Assembly: GCF_030445035.2 (NCBI RefSeq)
Contig: NC_080682.1
Location: 31,106,770 to 31,170,769 of the forward strand
Direction: 5' to 3'
Length of the DNA stretch: 64,000 nucleotides
From: Dasypus novemcinctus
Lineage: Eukaryota > Chordata > Mammalia > Cingulata > Dasypodidae
Below the pieces are notes generated by a model, which saw nothing but the letters and a program-made list of their open reading frames with translations, was not told where the DNA came from and made no database searches. The translations under genes and the position numbers were made by a program. This document shows positions 24,380 through 36,374 of this stretch, in pieces (positions within the stretch are counted from its first letter, which is position 1; the number at the start of each line of letters is the position of its first letter).

Positions 24380-25975
24380 ATCTTTTTATGTATGTTTACA
24401 ATTTCTTCAGTATGTTCTCCCAGTGTCTTCCTAATATCCTTAATCTCTTCCTCACTTAATTAGGTTGATTCATGATATTTGTCTGGACATCTCTGATTAG
24501 TTGCTTCATGTTCTGCATCTCCTCCTGGCTTTTAGTTTGTTTTTTGGACTGGGCTGTGTCTTCCTGTTTCTCAGTATGGCTTGAAATTTTTTGCTGGTGT
24601 CTAGGCATCTGTTTATCATGATAGATTTATTCAGTTGGTTAGCTTCTCTTTCTATGCTAGGGTTTTATTTTGTTGTGTGGTAAGGTTTCACTTTGACACT
24701 TCATTCCTCTTATTCTATTTCTTTGCTATTTTCTATGATCCCTTGCAGAAAAAAATTAGGGCCTGAGTAAAGGAAAGATATTACAAGAGAAACAGAATTA
24801 TAGTAACAATAATAGTAAAAGGTAGAAGAGGAACCATACAAGACCGAGGAAAATGAATAGTTTTACTCTTCTTACAAGAGTAAGGAGTACAGAGGAATAA
24901 GAATTAAAAAAAGTGGAAAAGAATCAACAAAACAAGTAACAAAATAGACAAAAATATATAGAATGAATAAAAAGGCCAGAATGATGAGAAAAGAGGAAAA
25001 GAAAAAAGTATAAAAGAAAGAAAACAGAGAAAAAGTGTGAGAGAGAAAACTAAAAAAAAAAAGGAAGATTGAAGACCAAACAAAAAGTGCTGAAATGAAA
25101 GAACAACAACAGAAAACAAAAGATAGAATGATGAAGGAAAGAAAACAAATAACATAGGTAGAAAAAAATTGGTAAAAGAAAGGGGAAACATAACAAATAA
25201 GAAACAAGACAGCAGCAAATAATTTTTAAAAAGGAGAAAGAAGGAAAAACAAAACAAAGCAAAAGCAAGGAAAAACAGCCTTCCCTCTTAGTCTCTTAAG
25301 GAATTTCTCTTGAAATCACCCTGCAGTCTGCCTTCTGCAGGTTTTAAACTGGGTTTTAGTAAAATAAGGAGAAGAAATAAATAAACAAAAGAAACCTTCG
25401 GAAAAAAAAGAGAGAGATCCAAGAAAAGTTAAAACAAAGGAATGTCTATATGTTCTTTGTCATGAAGTTATCAGCTGGATGCCTGATAACCCGGTGGATC
25501 ACTTCTATAAGAAGTTCTGAGAATCCAACCAGGAATCCTGTATATGCAAGGCAGGAATTCCTCCACTGAGCTAAAATGCCTGCTTACATTAGTTAGCCTT
25601 TCAGAACGCTATCAGTTCCCTTTCCCTTGGGCAGGTTAGATAACTACTGGCTTGCCCCAGGATGAGGTACCTGTCTGACCCTGCCTCCCCTCTAATCTAT
25701 TTTCTTTCTTTCCCCAGGAGGTTGGGTATGAGAGCCTTCCTGAAGAAATCCCCCCTTCCCTCTCCCCATTGGGTCTGGGTCCCTTCTGAGATTCAAAGAG
25801 GGCTCAGCTGGCCAAACGCACCGCAACAAAACCACTTTCCACCCTCCTAGACCCCTCTTCCTTCCAGGGAATGCCCCTCACACCCTGTTGCAAACAGGAA
25901 GCCAGGGCTCCACCTAGGCTGTTTGCCCTGAGAGTAGGGTATATGGGCCACTTCTAGCAACAGGGAAAAGGAACA
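24380..25975 (-). mobile_element. Antisense L1 5' part (ORF1 start and 5' UTR-like)
   Basis: Positions 24400-24700 resemble the complement of the ORF1 N-terminal region and match the style of 17600-17800 in the antisense L1. The remainder to about 25975 would be the 5' UTR. It contains an extremely A-rich, purine-biased stretch at 24780-25265, whose phenylalanine/leucine-rich minus-strand frames (up to 117 residues) are composition artefacts. At about 25976 the orientation flips to a sense L1 3' UTR. Confidence 0.45.
25540..25585 (-). mobile_element. Possible tRNA-like SINE fragment, antisense
   Basis: The complement contains 'tagctcagtgg', a good box A-like sequence, followed by 'aggattcctgg'. 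It is short and lies in the A-rich L1 5' region. It could equally be part of that region. Confidence 0.3.
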
Positions 25976-27365
25976 AAAGTTTTCATTTGGCTTCTTTATC
26001 TTTCCAGTACCCTCCTGGTGACCCCTGAGGGTTCTGGAGACATTCAGACACTATAAGCAGGGAAGACAGCTCAGGAGTTTGGCACCCTGCCAGTGGATCA
26101 TACTTTGGAATTTATGCTCCCCAGTGTAATAGAGTTGGACTTGGTTTGTTTTCCTGACACACAGCTCTTTTGCCCCTTCTATTTGAACTTATAGTTAGTA
26201 TTAAACTTGATAGATGTATGTCCAAAAGACTTAAATCTTCAGACTGTCCATGTACCAGTTGGGCCCTGAATCTCAACAGATTTGCAACATCTACTCTCCA
26301 GTTCATTGGACTCATCCAGGACAACTAACAAGGAGATGATGATGGACAATGACTGTCTCAAGGAACAGAGAGCATCTGCAACTGCAAACAAGATAGTCCC
26401 ATCCATCTGCCCTGTGGGATCTCAGCCCTTTCTCAATTAGAGGTAGAGTAGGCACCGCCATCCCAGAATCCTCAGGATTGGGGAATGAACAATGGACTAG
26501 AGTAGATTTATTTGCATTCTACTATAGACAGTGTGATTCTAGCAATGGAAGAATTTTTATCATTGCTGTGGAGTCAGTGGCTACTGAGGTTCTGAGGTGA
26601 GGGAGAGGGAAAAATAGATATAATTTGTGGGCATTTTCAGGACTTGGGAATTCTTCTGAATGACATTGCAATGACAGATACAGGCCATTATGTATCTTGT
26701 TATAACTTACAAAAAAGTGTGGGAGAGAGTGGAAACTATAATATAAACTACAATCCATGCTTAGTGGCAATGCTCCAAACTGTGTTCATCAATTTTAACT
26801 AATGGGGAAGTGAACATGGTTCAACTGGTAGAGCGTTTGCCTACCATATGGGAGATCCAGGGTTCAAACACAGGGCCTACTGGCCCATGTGATGAGCTGG
26901 TCCATGCGCAGTGCTAATGAACACAAGGAGTGCCATGCCATGCAGGGGTGTCCCCCACATAGGGGAGCCCCATGCACAAGGAGTGTGCACCTTGTTGAGC
27001 TGCCCTGTGTGAAAAAAGCACAGCCTGCCCAGGAGTGGTGCCACACACATGGAGAGCTGACTCAGCAAGATGACACAATAGAAAGAGACACAGATTTCTT
27101 GTTCTGCTGAGAATGCAAGTGGACACAGAAGACCACACAGTGAATGGACAGATAGAGCAGACAACTGCATGGGAGGTGCAAAGGGGAGAGAAATAAACAA
27201 TAAATCTCAAAAAAAAATTAACAAATGTACCAGACTAATGAAGAATGTTGTTAATATGGGAAAATGTGGGAGGGGTAGGGATCAGAGCATATGGGAGTCC
27301 CCTATGATTTTTATGCAACAATTATATAATCTAAGCATCTTTTAAAAAATTAAAAAGTATTTTTA
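25976..27365 (+). mobile_element. L1 3'-UTR type repeat, sense, split by a SINE
   Basis: Starts near 'ctcctggtgacccctgagg', continues through 'tttatgctccccagtgtaat' and 'cagactgtccatgtaccag', and ends with an A-rich tail near 27365. A SINE interrupts it at 26804-27218. It joins head to head with the antisense L1 5' part at 24380-25975. Confidence 0.65.
26804..27218 (+). mobile_element. DAS-type SINE in the L1 3' UTR
   Basis: Full-length but more diverged copy (box B-like 'gggttcaaaca'). Flanking repeats 'ttaactaatg' (26795-26804) and 'ttaacaaatg' (27218-27227) mark the target-site duplication. Confidence 0.85.
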
Positions 27366-27414
27366 AAATGTATAATATTAGAATATTCATTTTGCTTTTT
27401 CTATCTGGTTGTGT

Positions 27415-27580
27415 CATCTTTTTGGTGTGTCACTTGGCCATGTGGGGGTCTGCACCTCTCTGCCCAGGTCTGGGATGTCTTTTTTCCTTTTTTTTACCAG
27501 GAGGTCCTGGAGATTGAATCACCCCCCACTTGGTAAATGTGAGCTCAATCGTTTGAGCCACAGCCACTTCCCCAAGAATA
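27415..27580 (-). mobile_element. Short tRNA-derived SINE, antisense
   Basis: The complement shows 'agtggctgtggctcaaacg' near 27560 and a box B-like tract near 27515, with a second weaker unit to its left. It belongs to the same short SINE family as 10725-10905. Confidence 0.5.
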
Positions 27581-27589
27581 TTCTTTTAC

Positions 27590-28295
27590 AAAGTGTTAAG
27601 AAAATGATGATACATGAGAAAATTACAACTGATGTACTTTATGGATAATAATTAACAGTAATATTGTAATATTTGCTACAGCAATGGCAAAGAAAATATA
27701 TCAGTTCTAAGGGATGATGTTAGGGGATATTAGTGGGTATGGGATTTTTCCTTTTCAAGTAATGAAAATGCTCTATAATTGACTGAGATGGTGACAACAC
27801 AATTCTGTGATGAAAATGAGAGCCACTTTGAATGAATTAGACAAAGCATGAGACTGAATAACATAGGGAATCTAGGGGTAGAAGACAAACTTTGGTTAGC
27901 AAAACAAATATGAGAACATTATCTCATGAACTATAACAAACATGTAATACTAATACAGGGTATTAATAATTAGGTGGGTTGGGGAGAAATACACCAAATT
28001 CAAGATATAGGCTGTAGTTAGTAATAATATTTTGACTATGACCAGTGGTTAAGCACCTGTTTCCCATGTATGGGGTCCTGGGTTATACCCCTGGTAACTC
28101 TGAAAAACAGAAAAATTGCTATCATCAAGTGTAACAAATGTTTCACAATAATTTAAAGTGTTGTGGTGGGGTGATGCATGGGAGCCCTGTGGGATGATAT
28201 GCATGTAAGTTTGCAACTTTTATTATACACTTATTGTTTATGTATGTTCATGTATGAATGATATACTTCAATAAATTTTATTTTAAAAAATTAGC
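27590..28295 (+). mobile_element. Older L1 3' end, sense, with nested tRNA SINE monomer
   Basis: The text is typical of an L1 3' UTR, ending 'atatacttcaataaattttatt' plus A-rich tail. At about 28035-28112 it is interrupted by one tRNA-like unit ('gtggttaagcacctg', 'cctgggttatacccc'). After 28296 the unit shared by the three OR5W2-like loci begins. Confidence 0.5.
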
Positions 28296-30719
28296 TGAAC
28301 CTGATTTTATAACTAAGGAGTTTACAATGTCAGAAAGAGACATTTTTGTTAAAAATTAAACACAATTCAAGAGTATGCCAAGTATATTGGATTCTGTACA
28401 TTCACAAAATCATTGAACTCACAGTGGATTGAACATGTTTGGGAAAAGACAACCAGACATGCTTAATTTAAAAAGTGTTATTTAAGATAACTATTGAAGA
28501 ATTGTCAGGTTTCTAAAAGGAGAAGCAAAGGAGCCTGTTTCAGAAATGGAAGAAAGAGACTGAAAAATGAAAGGAGATTGAAGTAATTAAACAGAGTGTC
28601 TAATGAGTTTCATCTTCTTCTTGACATCTTCTTGGCCTGTAGGCAAAGTGTATAGATTCAGGGTAGCTTTGAAGCACACATTGAAATAATTTCTGTTCCA
28701 TTCTTGACATTGATCAATTTGGTGACAAAAGTCAAGAATTAAAAGTTCAGTCTTTGTGATAGCATTCATGGGGGAAAATACAGAACAAGAAATACAATGA
28801 ATCTCATGTTTACATATCACAGTAGAGTGAAGGCAGAGACTTTTGTGACTTAAGTCCCAACAGCCAGTAGAAAAAAATTAATAAAATGTGTTCTGCTTAT
28901 TGTTCACTGTTGAGAAAATATAGTGCTTACTGAGACATGGAGACCGATTGACTATAGACAAAGAAAGATTTATTGAGAAGCTTTCCCACTGGAGGGGGTC
29001 TGAAGAACAGACTTCAGCTCCCCCACCAGCATGGTGGGGATCTGAAGAGAGACTTCAGCCCACCCCTGGAAGGGGAAATTTGGATTTATACAGAACTTTC
29101 CTAGGTGGAGAAATGGTAGTTGGTAGGAGTGGTTTGAGGGTCTGAGTGAAGTGCAAGGACCAATAGGAAGCCCTAGAGATGAAAACTTTCCCTGATAGTG
29201 ACTAGAAGATAGTGGGTTAGGGAGTTATGGTTTCTTGGAATGCTGTAGGAGCAGATGTTTCTTTGTTCTGTAGGAATTTTATCTCCCTCTGGTGTGTAGG
29301 TAGGGAAGTTTTCCAATTCCCTTTACTCTCATCTCTATGTGGTTTCTTTATTTAACCTGTGGGAAAGTGCCATGCCCTTGGATATGTAGGCTAATGGGGG
29401 ATGGGGTTAGCCTTTTCCCAGTGCATATCAGGGGAAACTGAGCTACAGCTTGTTAAGTATTGCAAACCTCTAACATTCACCTACTAGAGAAATGGCCAGA
29501 AAGACTTGTCCATCTAAGGTAGGTTTCTGAGTTATCAAATTTAAAGAATAGAGGAAAAAATTATCACATTTTTTTAGGAAAAAATGTGGAATCAAGTATT
29601 GAGGACTTTTTATCATTATATGCCTACCTACTCCATTAATAAATTGACTGACCTGACTTCTGTCAAAAAGTATAGATTTTATGTATTTATATGTTAAACA
29701 AGTTTTATAAGTAAGCCATTTTTACGTCTGTGCAATTGTAAATTAATTGTTATTAGTTTATTTATTCTAGCCTTTTGCCAATAATAAATGAGATACCACT
29801 TTACAGGAACAAGTATGTATAGATATGTAAATTCAAGCCCATAAAGACCACTATAATAACACTTAATTCTATAAAAAAGTTAAAATGAGACCAAAATTTA
29901 CATTCTAATTCTCATATAGCAACAGAGTGGCACATGCATGAAAACACACCAACCACACACATATATACAAGAGATACTATCCCATAGACCTACAAAATCT
30001 TTATTATTATACCCATGTTATTTTTAATGGAAAAATCAGTTTAAAATACAGAGATATGTAAATGTATGTGTTAAATTCTGTTGTTTTCACATTTTTGTAG
30101 TATATATATTGGTTTCTCAAGGGGTTTTGCCAGGTCAGTCAAAGAATTGGATTATAAATGCTAGGAAAAGAAGTAATGAAGTGTGATAGAAAAGGTCTCA
30201 ATAAAAAATGTCTCGGTTCAGGAAACACTGAAGAAACCATACACAAAAAAGAATAACATATTGATTTTATTAAATTACATGCAATATCATTAATTTAGTG
30301 ATATTCTCTTTGTTTTTAAACTTTAAATTCATGAAGAATACCATAAATGTAGCCATGTTTAAGTCCTTTTCTGTATTTATTTTCAAATATTTAAGATGCT
30401 TAGTGCTATACTTTCTGGTCTTGTCTATGTAACTTTGGTGTTACCTTGAGATCATTATGTTCAGGAATGAGCTTTCAGTTCAGTCATATCTACAGCCTGT
30501 CTCATGAAAGACATGAAGATTTAAAGGCAAAATTTCCCAATTCCTGTCTAACACATTTTGATTTTCCAATGAGAAAGAAATGCCTCTTTAAAGGTGCTGC
30601 ATAACCTGGTGTTTCTGAGGCAGAAGAAAATTTAGGGAAACAAATCACTTTATGCTTTACAGATAATAGCTTGTGGATAACCAGATAGTTAACTGTGGAG
30701 CAGCTATTTTCTTGATCAT
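28296..30719. other. Upstream part of OR unit A
   Basis: No gene. The DNA is paralogous to 41713-44040 and to about 49240-51400. The first match is 'cctgattttataactaaggag' at 28300 against 'cctgattttattactaaggag' at 41720. Another is 'gacttgtccatctaaggtagg' at 29503 against 'gacttgctcatgtaaggtagg' at 42338. A solo LTR interrupts only this copy at 28908. The frame at 28587-28820 lies in duplicated DNA without conservation as a protein. Confidence 0.7.
28908..29475 (-). mobile_element. Solo LTR present in unit A only
   Basis: A 568-base insert begins 'tgttgag' and ends 'ctaaca', flanked by the 5-base repeat 'ttcac' (28903-28907 and 29476-29480). On the minus strand it ends with an AATAAA-bearing stretch followed by a U5-like end, so it lies in reverse orientation. 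It is absent at the aligned points in units B and C, so it arrived after the units split. Class is uncertain; a 5-base repeat fits ERVL or ERV1. It is a fossil with no internal genes. Confidence 0.75.
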
Positions 30720-30730
30720 TTTTGCAACAG
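30718..30730 (+). other. Candidate splice acceptor upstream of OR A
   Basis: OR genes usually have the whole coding sequence in one exon preceded by non-coding exons. 'tttttgcaacag' ends in AG 22 bases before the ATG, after a T-rich stretch. Locus B reads 'tttttgcaagag' and locus C 'ttttgcaaaat' here, so the site is lost in C. Function is inferred. Confidence 0.4.
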
Positions 30731-30752
30731 TTTAGAACAAAAACAAAGAAGA

Positions 30753-31678
30753 ATGGACAGGGGAAATTGCTCCTTCTTGACTGAATTCATTTTCTTGGGA
30801 ATAACTATTAACTCTGACAGCAAAGGAACCCTATTCACCGTACTTCTAGTTGTTTATCTCATTAATATTCTGGCAAACCTCAGAATGATCATTTTAATTG
30901 ATTGGATTTACACCTTCACACACCGATGTATTTTTTCCTCAGCCACCTCTCCTTTTCTGACATCTGCTATTCCACAACAATTGGGCCCAAGACGCTGGTG
31001 GACCTCTCTCCCAAGAACAAATCAATTCCTTTTTATGTTTGTGCTCTACAACTCCTCATCTTCCGTAACTTTGCAGATTCTGAGTGTCTCCTACTGGCAG
31101 TGACGGCCTTTGATAGGTACAAGGCCATTAGCAACACCTTGCTCTATACAGTCAACATGTCCAGCAGGGTGTGCTCCATGCTCATGCCTGGGGTGTACCT
31201 GGTGGGAATGGTGGATGCTCTGACACATACGAGAATAGCATTCCTCTTATGTTTCTGTGTGTCAAATGAGATTAATCACTTCTGTGATATGCCTCCTCTT
31301 CTACTGCTATCTTGCTCAGATACACAGTTCAATGAATTAAAGATACTTGTCTTTTTTGACTCCACTGAACTGATTACCATATCAGCACTTATAGTGTCTT
31401 ATTGTTACATCATCCCATCAGTTTTAAATATCTGTTCAGCTCAGCTGAGGGAAGATTTCTCTACCTGCTCATCCCACTTAACTGTTGTTGCAATTTTCCA
31501 AGGAACTTTGCTCTTCATGTGTTTTCAGCCCAGTTCTTCTTACTCCTTAGTTCAAGACAAAATGACCTCATTGTTTTACATGCTTGTGATCCCCATGTTA
31601 AATCCTTTGATTTACAGCTTATGGTACAAGTATGTGAAAGAGGCCATGGGAAGAATGAAGAATAAATGGTCATTTTGA
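30753..31678 (+). pseudogene. OR5W2: Olfactory receptor pseudogene, OR5W2-like (locus A)
   Basis: Class II odorant receptor, a seven-helix G-protein-coupled receptor of olfactory neuron cilia when intact. From ATG 30753 the frame covers the N-terminus with glycosylation site NCS and helix 1. Near 30897-30901 one base appears to be missing: compare locus C, where 'attagattg' stands in place of 'attgattg'. The rest, 30902-31678, is open to the stop. It contains '[13 protein letters not shown]', 'AFDRYKAIS' at the end of helix 3 (normally MAYDRYVAIC), 'SYCYII', 'TCSSHLT' and '[10 protein letters not shown]'. Helix 7 continues as 'WYKYVKEA' instead of RNKDVKEA, and one Phe of the usual HFFCD is missing in extracellular loop 2. 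Wording is closest in my memory to human OR5W2. One frameshift makes this a young pseudogene, or an assembly error. Loci B and C are its tandem paralogues. Confidence 0.85.
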
Positions 31679-33594
31679 ATATTTATTTTAAATAACATAT
31701 ATGTATGTGTATACATATAGCTGTGGTTCTTGTTTTTATAAAATTAAGTGATATTAAATGACAGAATGTGTAAAATACTCATTTAAATATAAGGTTGTTT
31801 GTACTAATTTACAATCATAGCAAAAATTTTCACTTTCCTAAATGGTTATATTGCATTAGAGATCCTAAATTTTTAGATAGTACTTCTTTGTGGAATATTA
31901 ACTGATGTTTCTTGTTATGTCTAATTTATTCTTTTTTTCATTTTTATACTATTTCAAATATCTAAGATACATTGAATGTTTACTAATTCTGCCATACTTT
32001 TAGGTGCATAGTATTTCATGGTGACTCCAGTAGTTTCACACTAATGAATATTATAATCTAATGGAAGCAGTAAATGTTATTTAATTATCATACAAATGAT
32101 TCATGAAAGCCTCAAATAATCATGAAATATATAGACTAGGTGCTATAAATCCAAAACATGTCTGTGTTTTGTACACAGAGAAGGCAGGCTTCCCTGAAAG
32201 GAGAAATTTTGTCTCACATCTAAATGATGAGAAATGATTTAACTTAGAGAGAGGAAACAATTATAGTCAATGGGACTGGTAACTAGAGAGGACTTGAGAA
32301 GATCTACACTTTACCTTTAAAGAAGAAATAAGATCCAAAAAGCTTAGGTTATAAAGAACAAAGGGAAGGGCCTCAGGAAAGCACATCCTTGAACGGTAAT
32401 TCTTAAATCTTCCTTCACTTCATCTAGAAAGTTTTCCTTCCCTTCTCCCCCATTCTCAGCCAGGGAAAAATACTCTTTTGATTGTGTGTGTGTGTTTTAA
32501 ATTAATTTATTAATTAATTTATTTTTTCTTTTAAATGTTACATTCAAAAAACATGAGGTCCCCATATACCCCCCACCCCTCCCATGCCACCCCTCCCCCA
32601 TCAACAAACTCTTCCATAATTGTAGCATATCCACTGCACCCAGCGAATACATTCTGGAGAACCACGGCAGAACATGGACAGTGGTCCACATTGTAGTCCT
32701 CACTCTCCCCCAGTCCACCCAGTGGGCCACAACAGGACACACAAAATCCAGCTTCCATCCCTGCAGCACCAACTAGGACAACTCAAAATCCTGAAAATGC
32801 CCCACACCATATCTCTTCTTCCCTCTCCCAACCATCAGCCACCATAGCCACCCTCTCCACATCACTATCTAACATTTCTTCCCTTACTAATCACAAAAAT
32901 ACTCCTTTTGAATTCATAAATGCTCTCCTGAGAGTGTTTGAAAATATTATTCTGTTTACTAAATCATTTACTTCAATATGTAGTTGTGAACAGTTTGTAC
33001 TCAAGATTTGAGTGCTTCATTTCTCTTACCCACAGATTTCGTAGCATGTCTAGGACATAAAATGGAAAACAAGCAAATAATTGATAAAATCAAAATTTCA
33101 GGAATATTTTAGTTGCTCATGAGGCTTTGTCAAAACACAATTAACTAAGGGTATGCATGTGTCCTGATATAAATTTTATAATTTAAAAAAATTACATATA
33201 CTGGTTGTGGTTACTGAAGACTATGGATGTATGAGGAAATGTACATTAATTATTTCAGGACGTAAAGAGAATTCATCAATGTAATTTTTTGATATTTTCC
33301 TACTTTATCTGGCTCTCTTATACTTTTCTATGGCCAAAGCACTGAATGTCCTTGAAAAGGAAACATGTTTATGGCCATTTATTTGAAGGGTCATAGACGA
33401 CTCAAGAACACTCCTAATTATATATTATAATTGAACGAGCTAAAAGTTACTGAACAGCCTAGGCTTTGATATCTATATTGTAAAATGCTCTGTGTGAAAA
33501 CATTTCAGAATGGGAGTAAAACCAAACAGCACCTTTGATTTTCAATTTGGCATTTAAGGAAGACAGGAACTTGTTAGGGGAAATATAGGAATTG
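31679..33594. other. Downstream part of OR unit A
   Basis: No gene. It aligns with 44938-46296 and 52345-55185, for example 'gaacaaagggaagggcctcagg' at 32356 and 'gaacaaagggaagggcctcagg' at 45616. The L1 fragment at 32490-32885 interrupts only this copy. Confidence 0.65.
32490..32885 (-). mobile_element. L1 3'-UTR fragment, antisense, present in unit A only
   Basis: The poly-T-rich left end passes into the complement of the L1 3' end. Direct repeats 'aaaatactcttttga' (about 32467) and 'aaaatactccttttga' (about 32897) flank it. The aligned point in unit B has a single copy of that motif near 45728, so the insertion postdates duplication. Confidence 0.75.
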
Positions 33595-33608
33595 AAAAAG
33601 CCTATTGA

Positions 33609-34829
33609 ACCAGCAGAATATCTCAGGTTACATGTTGGATCAAGTGTTAAAAACTATTTGACCTTGAATGAAAGGAGGAAATGGCAAAGACAAATGAGTT
33701 GATATGGCTCAGAGTCTTCCAAAAAGAGTTGGGAGGTCATCAGAGGGGTCATGCTTATGCATACCTCAGCAGGACCCCAGAAAAAGCCAAAGTAGATACA
33801 ATCCTAGGTACTGGTTCTCCTGAAGGTTACAGAGATCCATAGGGTGTAAAGTCATGGCAGATGGATTTGGAGCTCTGTGCCATGTCAGAGGGCCCTACTT
33901 TGAAATTTGTGCTCCTGAGTGTGATGGAGCTGGACTCAGATGTGACTTTTCTACACATGCCTCTTCTGTCACTTTTACTAACTTGTGGATGGCACTAGGG
34001 ATGGTCCATACCTAGGAGACTTGAATCTCTGGACGGCCCATATGCCAGCTGGGCCCTGAGCCTCAGCAGACTGGCGATTCCTACTCTTTGGTTCCTCAGT
34101 CTTACCCAAGTCAGTAACCGGGAGGTGAAGATGATCAACCACCACACCAGGGAATCAAGACTGCCTACAACTGTAGTAGAGGAATTGTATCCATCATCCA
34201 TGTGGAATCTAAGCCCCCTCTTGATCTAGAGGTGGAGAGGACATCACCATCCCAGGGTCCACAGTATGGAGGAATAAAATATGGAGTAGAGTGTACTTAA
34301 TGATATTCTACTATAAAACTATTGTGACGAGTAATAGAAGAAATTTTAGTATTGAGGTGGAGAAAGTGGCCACAGTAGTTGCTGAGGGCAGGGAGAGGGT
34401 AGAAGAGATGTGATGTAAGGGCATTTTTTGGATTTTGAGTTGTCCTTAATGATATTTCAGGGTCAGATGCTGGACTTTATATATCCTGCCATAACCCACT
34501 GAATGTACTGGGAGAGAGTGTGAACTACAGGGTAAACTAGTATCTGTGTAGTGCAGCAGTGCCCCAAAATGTTTTCACTGAGTGTGATGAGTGTGCCGCA
34601 ATGATGAGGGAGGTTGTTGGTGTGGCAGGGGTGGGGGTTATACAGAAACCTCTTATAATTTTTAGTGGAACATTTTTTTTGTGATGTATATATCTTCAAA
34701 AAAATATAATTTACAAAAATGATGTGGTGGGGGTGGGGGGTGGGTTAAATGGGAACCTCTTATATTTTTTTTGTTTTTTTATGTTTTTTAATGTAACATT
34801 CCTTGTGATCTATTAATTTTAATTTTTAA
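33609..34829 (+). mobile_element. 5'-truncated L1 insertion with clear target-site duplication
   Basis: A sense L1 3' end, about 1.2 kb, is flanked by the 14-base perfect repeat 'aaaaagcctattga' (33595-33608 and 34830-34843). The tail segment appears twice ('gggaacctctta' near 34745 and 'agaaacctctta' near 34645), separated by a G-rich run. The aligned point in unit C near 55180 lacks it. Confidence 0.8.
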
Positions 34830-34844
34830 AAAAAGCCTATTGAG

Positions 34845-36374
34845 AATGTTTGTTTAGACAAATAGTTTGAAAGTTTTCCTCCTCACCCATATTTTCTCAA
34901 TTAACCCATAATATACTGGAATTATTTCTTATAGCAGTAACATTGCAGAATAATGTATTTGAAATTAAAATATTAATGTCTAAACAATTTCAGGGACTGC
35001 CATTAATTTGGAACATGGAAACATGGCATCTGATTAAACCATCTCCTTTCTGTATGATATCATCAGTCTAAAGACTGATTTGATTTCCATTGTGTTCCCT
35101 TTTATTAGCACTGGTGGGTGTGACTTAAAGGTAGGGATATATTAAGCCCTGTAAATGGATGACCAAAAATTGAAATGACTAATTTGATATTGTGCTTCTG
35201 TAACTAAGGGTTAACAATTAACATATGAGTGTGATTACTGAATCATTATATAGATGCCTTTTCACTTTTTAGTATACTGTAGAATAGGCAAAAGTGCATA
35301 CTTGGAATTACTGAAACTTGCTGAACTAGAATCCAGGTGCCTTGATCTCTGATAATGATTGAACAACTATAGAACCTTTTTCTCCTCATTATAAAAACCT
35401 GTGACTGACGCCCTTTTGAAATCCCCATCTTGCTTTACAACTTCAGAGTCTTATGATCACTAGACACTCCCTTAACGTCTATTAATAAAGGAAACTGAGC
35501 AAGCACTACTCCAATTACTCATTAACTTAAACATGCCTGTCTTTGGATACTATAAAACTATCAGAATTACTGCAGTTTGGAGGGACTCATTTTAGCCATT
35601 AGGCCACTGTTCTTGCTGTGTGCTGGCAAGAAACTCTTCTCTCTTTGAAATCGGTGTTTTAGGAACTGGTCATTATGAAATGCATTGGACAAGAAACTCG
35701 CTTTTGCTCAGTATCACTTCCTCTACCTTAATTGTGCAAGTTGTGGATGACTAACCAATAATTGGGAATAATTTAAGAAGGTTTATGACTCAAGAGCTTG
35801 GGAAGATGGTATGAGGTGGCCTTTCTACCTTGGAATTCTAAAGATGTAGTAGAAAAATAATATCAAAAGGGTTTAATGTATCTTAACCTATTTGTTCATT
35901 CCCCAGTAGTCACTTCTTTTCTGTTCCTCTACCTCACAGTCTTTCCACAAGTATATCACTGACTAATGGGGTTTCTTCCAAATATGATATTAAAAATATG
36001 TGCTAATAGTGAGCTAATATTTCAGGCATATTCTTTTATCTGTAATTCTTTCTTAAGCTTTGTAACTGAAATCCATAAACATAGGAATGATATGGTAATG
36101 GTAGGTTAGTTATGTGTGTAAGTCAGCAAATAGATAAGTACATAATGGTAATTTCTTACTTAACCACATTTGTAAGAATAGAGTAGTAATAACACTCAGT
36201 GACACAGTTAGTGGGAAGTACACATTAGAGCCAGAAGCTACAAATTTATCTCCTTTTAAGAAATCCTTCTGCAGGAACATGAGATGAACTAGGTACCAAG
36301 GGTCACTCAAATCACTGTGATCTTTCACATTCTTGCTTCTTTATTAGACTTCATTTCTCTCTCTGTAAAAAAGG
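34845..36374. other. Gene-free flank of OR unit A, paralogous to 55186-56210
   Basis: No gene seen. 'tctcaattaacccata' at 34897 matches 'tctcaattaacccaca' near 55237. 'actgaaatccataaacatagg' near 36065 matches 'actgaaatccaaaaatatagg' near 55905. This extends the A/C duplication beyond the OR loci. Confidence 0.65.

Noticed and set aside
24872-25268. Minus-strand frames of 72-117 residues, very rich in Phe, Leu and Ser
   Set aside because: They mirror an A-rich purine tract in antisense L1 5' DNA; overlapping frames are open together and no domain is visible.
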